DNA from: an uncultured Holophagales bacterium
GTDB taxonomy: Bacteria > Acidobacteriota > Thermoanaerobaculia > UBA5066
Direction of reading: 5' to 3'
NCBI GenBank assembly: GCA_937927565.1
Contig: CALBDV010000238.1
Location: 1-6,493, forward strand
Length of the DNA stretch: 6,493 nt
The notes under the pieces are model-generated. The model made no database searches and had not been told where the DNA came from. It saw only the letters and a program-made list of their open reading frames with translations. This document shows positions 5,813 to 6,493 of this stretch, one piece after another (the first letter of the stretch is position 1; each line of letters starts with the position of its first letter). The position numbers and the translations under genes are program-made.

Positions 5813-5883
5813 GCTCGATGAAGCAGTCCAGCGTTGCCTCGCGGGTCGCCGCCATCTTGTAGCGTGGCTTGCAGCACTGCGGC

Positions 5884-5917
5884 GAAGGGGCACCGGCCCG
5901 GTCGTCGGGGCCCCTTC
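5884..5917 (-). terminator. GC-rich hairpin after the calcium-binding protein gene
   Basis: GAAGGGGC (5884-5891) pairs exactly with GCCCCTTC (5910-5917), an 8-bp stem. The loop can form a further small stem (CCCG with CGGG on the minus strand). It starts 22 bases past the TAG of the minus-strand gene at 5940. No U-run follows, so it is not a classic intrinsic terminator; it could instead be an mRNA-end stabilising or leader structure. Confidence 0.4.
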
Positions 5918-5939
5918 ACGCGCATGATCAGCCCTGAAC

Positions 5940-6493
5940 CTATTCCAGCTTGAAGAAGACGTCGTAGGTCCTGACGTCCTTGGGCCTACCGTTGGCTTTC
6001 AATACGACGGCGGATCCACGGTAGCGGAACATGTTTCCGAATGAATCAACCCTTCGGTCGTCAGCGTAGATCAACGAGATCGACTGAACGTCGACCTCCG
6101 CAAGGGTCTTGACCTCGGCGGTCTGTGAGAACCCATCGTGGTTGTCATCGAACCACAGGCGGAGACTACTACAGACAACATCGAGCGCATCGATGCGACC
6201 ATCCCCGTTTCCACCGTTCTCGAGGCGATCGAACCAAGAGAGAGCGAGATAGCCATTCGGAGCGCTCGTCCCGTCGGGCAGAATCGTGTGATCACCGAAC
6301 AACTCGTTCCCGTTGTCGATGCTCCCGTTGCCGTTGCGATCAAGGACGAGGAAAGCCGTGTCGCTGGCCGGCTGCGTCCAACCGGTGAGCTGCGAGCTTC
6401 CCGTATTCAATAGATCGAAGTGGACCTCTGGCGCGGTCAAGCGAATGGGCTTGCCCTTCACGTTCAAGACTAGAGGACTGCCTCCTCCGTTAA
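5940..6493 (-). CDS. Calcium-binding EF-hand-type secreted protein, C-terminal part (cut by window edge)
   Basis: The frame is open to the right edge, so the N-terminus lies outside; 183 residues are visible, ending in TAG (5940-5942). A TTG at 6467 could be read as a start, but the preceding codons (NGGGSPLV) fit the family's usual SPLVLxVxGKxxxLT entry, so the protein is probably longer. In fragment numbering, three calcium-loop-like segments are visible: residues 51-63 (DRNGNGSIDNGNE), 95-104 (NGDGRIDALD) and 115-126 (DDNHDGFSQTAE). Between them lie ELFGD, NGYLALSWFD and SSLRLWFD, and the end is NMFRYR... TYDVFFKLE. This pattern matches large secreted bacterial proteins, often RHS- or repeat-bearing, that end in an EF-hand-like calcium domain, including many in Acidobacteriota (from memory). 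No enzyme motif is present. The product is probably extracellular and calcium-stabilised. Confidence 0.85.
   Translation of the reverse strand, partial: NGGGSPLVLNVKGKPIRLTAPEVHFDLLNTGSSQLTGWTQPASDTAFLVLDRNGNGSIDNGNELFGDHTILPDGTSAPNGYLALSWFDRLENGGNGDGRIDALDVVCSSLRLWFDDNHDGFSQTAEVKTLAEVDVQSISLIYADDRRVDSFGNMFRYRGSAVVLKANGRPKDVRTYDVFFKLE

Larger units (their letters stand above)
4802..5855 (-). pseudogene. DUF1444 (YtpQ)-like gene, apparently broken by a frameshift and an in-frame TAG
   Basis: This joins three pieces that read as one protein of about 350 residues. Piece 1 runs from ATG (5853-5855) to TAA (5724-5726), 43 residues beginning MAATREATLDCFIEHDLLC and ending LVGYPAW. Piece 2 is in the frame one base further on and continues NGLHDFGRIWRQ... 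to TAG (5057-5059). Piece 3 is in the same frame as piece 2 and runs from 5056 to TGA (4802-4804), beginning TLRTIATWTETVDTLLP. The whole span is 3n+1 bases, so one extra base near 5724-5727 explains the first break and one base change explains the second. The middle resembles DUF1444: a Trp-Gly-Val/Asp-Asn-Leu helix region, then APNRDHLIVTG. The function of DUF1444 proteins is not established to my knowledge. Alternatives are sequencing errors, stop-codon readthrough, or separate genes. Confidence 0.5.

Noticed and set aside
4907..5821. Plus-strand open frame of 304 residues, longer than the minus-strand DUF1444-like piece
   Set aside because: It is antisense to a frame with ordinary hydrophobic and motif content. 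Its own product is dominated by Arg, Pro, His, Leu and Glu in the pattern expected of a shadow in GC-rich DNA, with no signal, domain or convincing start.
1..6493. CRISPR array, tRNA, rRNA, insertion sequence or prophage
   Set aside because: No regularly spaced repeats, tRNA-like cloverleaf, transposase, integrase or phage structural motif was seen on either strand.

Overview
The window is GC-rich, with G or C in most third codon positions, and looks like a bacterial chromosome segment. Three secreted-type proteins are encoded: a large S8 subtilase, a Cys-containing beta-rich companion, and the C-terminus of an EF-hand-type calcium-binding protein. From memory of protein families they most resemble gene products common in Acidobacteriota. 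That assignment is an inference from protein style, not from a marker gene. No rRNA, tRNA, CRISPR array, insertion sequence or integrase is visible.

Layout. (1) Positions 1-3569, minus strand: a two-gene export unit. It consists of an 886-residue KP-43-like subtilase (909-3569) followed 14 nt later by a 297-residue secreted protein of unknown function (1-894). Each has a strong Shine-Dalgarno site and a clear signal peptide. (2) Positions 3570-4239: about 670 bases without a convincing gene. It carries a 13-bp direct repeat in two copies, an 8-bp tandem repeat close to the subtilase start, and a run of small inverted repeats. (3) Positions 4240-4545, plus strand: a small acidic orphan protein. 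(4) Positions 4554-5855, minus strand, tail-to-tail with the orphan: a DUF1444/YtpQ-like gene that appears broken twice (a one-base frame change near 5724-5727 and an in-frame TAG at 5057-5059), followed by a GTGA-overlapping 83-residue ORF. (5) Positions 5940-6493, minus strand: the C-terminal part of a calcium-binding protein that runs off the right edge, followed by a GC-rich hairpin.

How the genes may work together. The subtilase and its neighbour are very probably co-transcribed and both exported, so a shared extracellular role (substrate capture, stabilisation or inhibition) is plausible but not shown. The DUF1444-like region, the 83-residue ORF and the plus-strand orphan are unrelated to that unit by sequence. 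The most interesting observations are the continuous coding signal across the TAG in the DUF1444-like gene, the frame change near its N-terminus, the five-cysteine cluster and degenerate His block of the subtilase, and the repeats in its upstream region. I did not find a convincing new multi-gene system.
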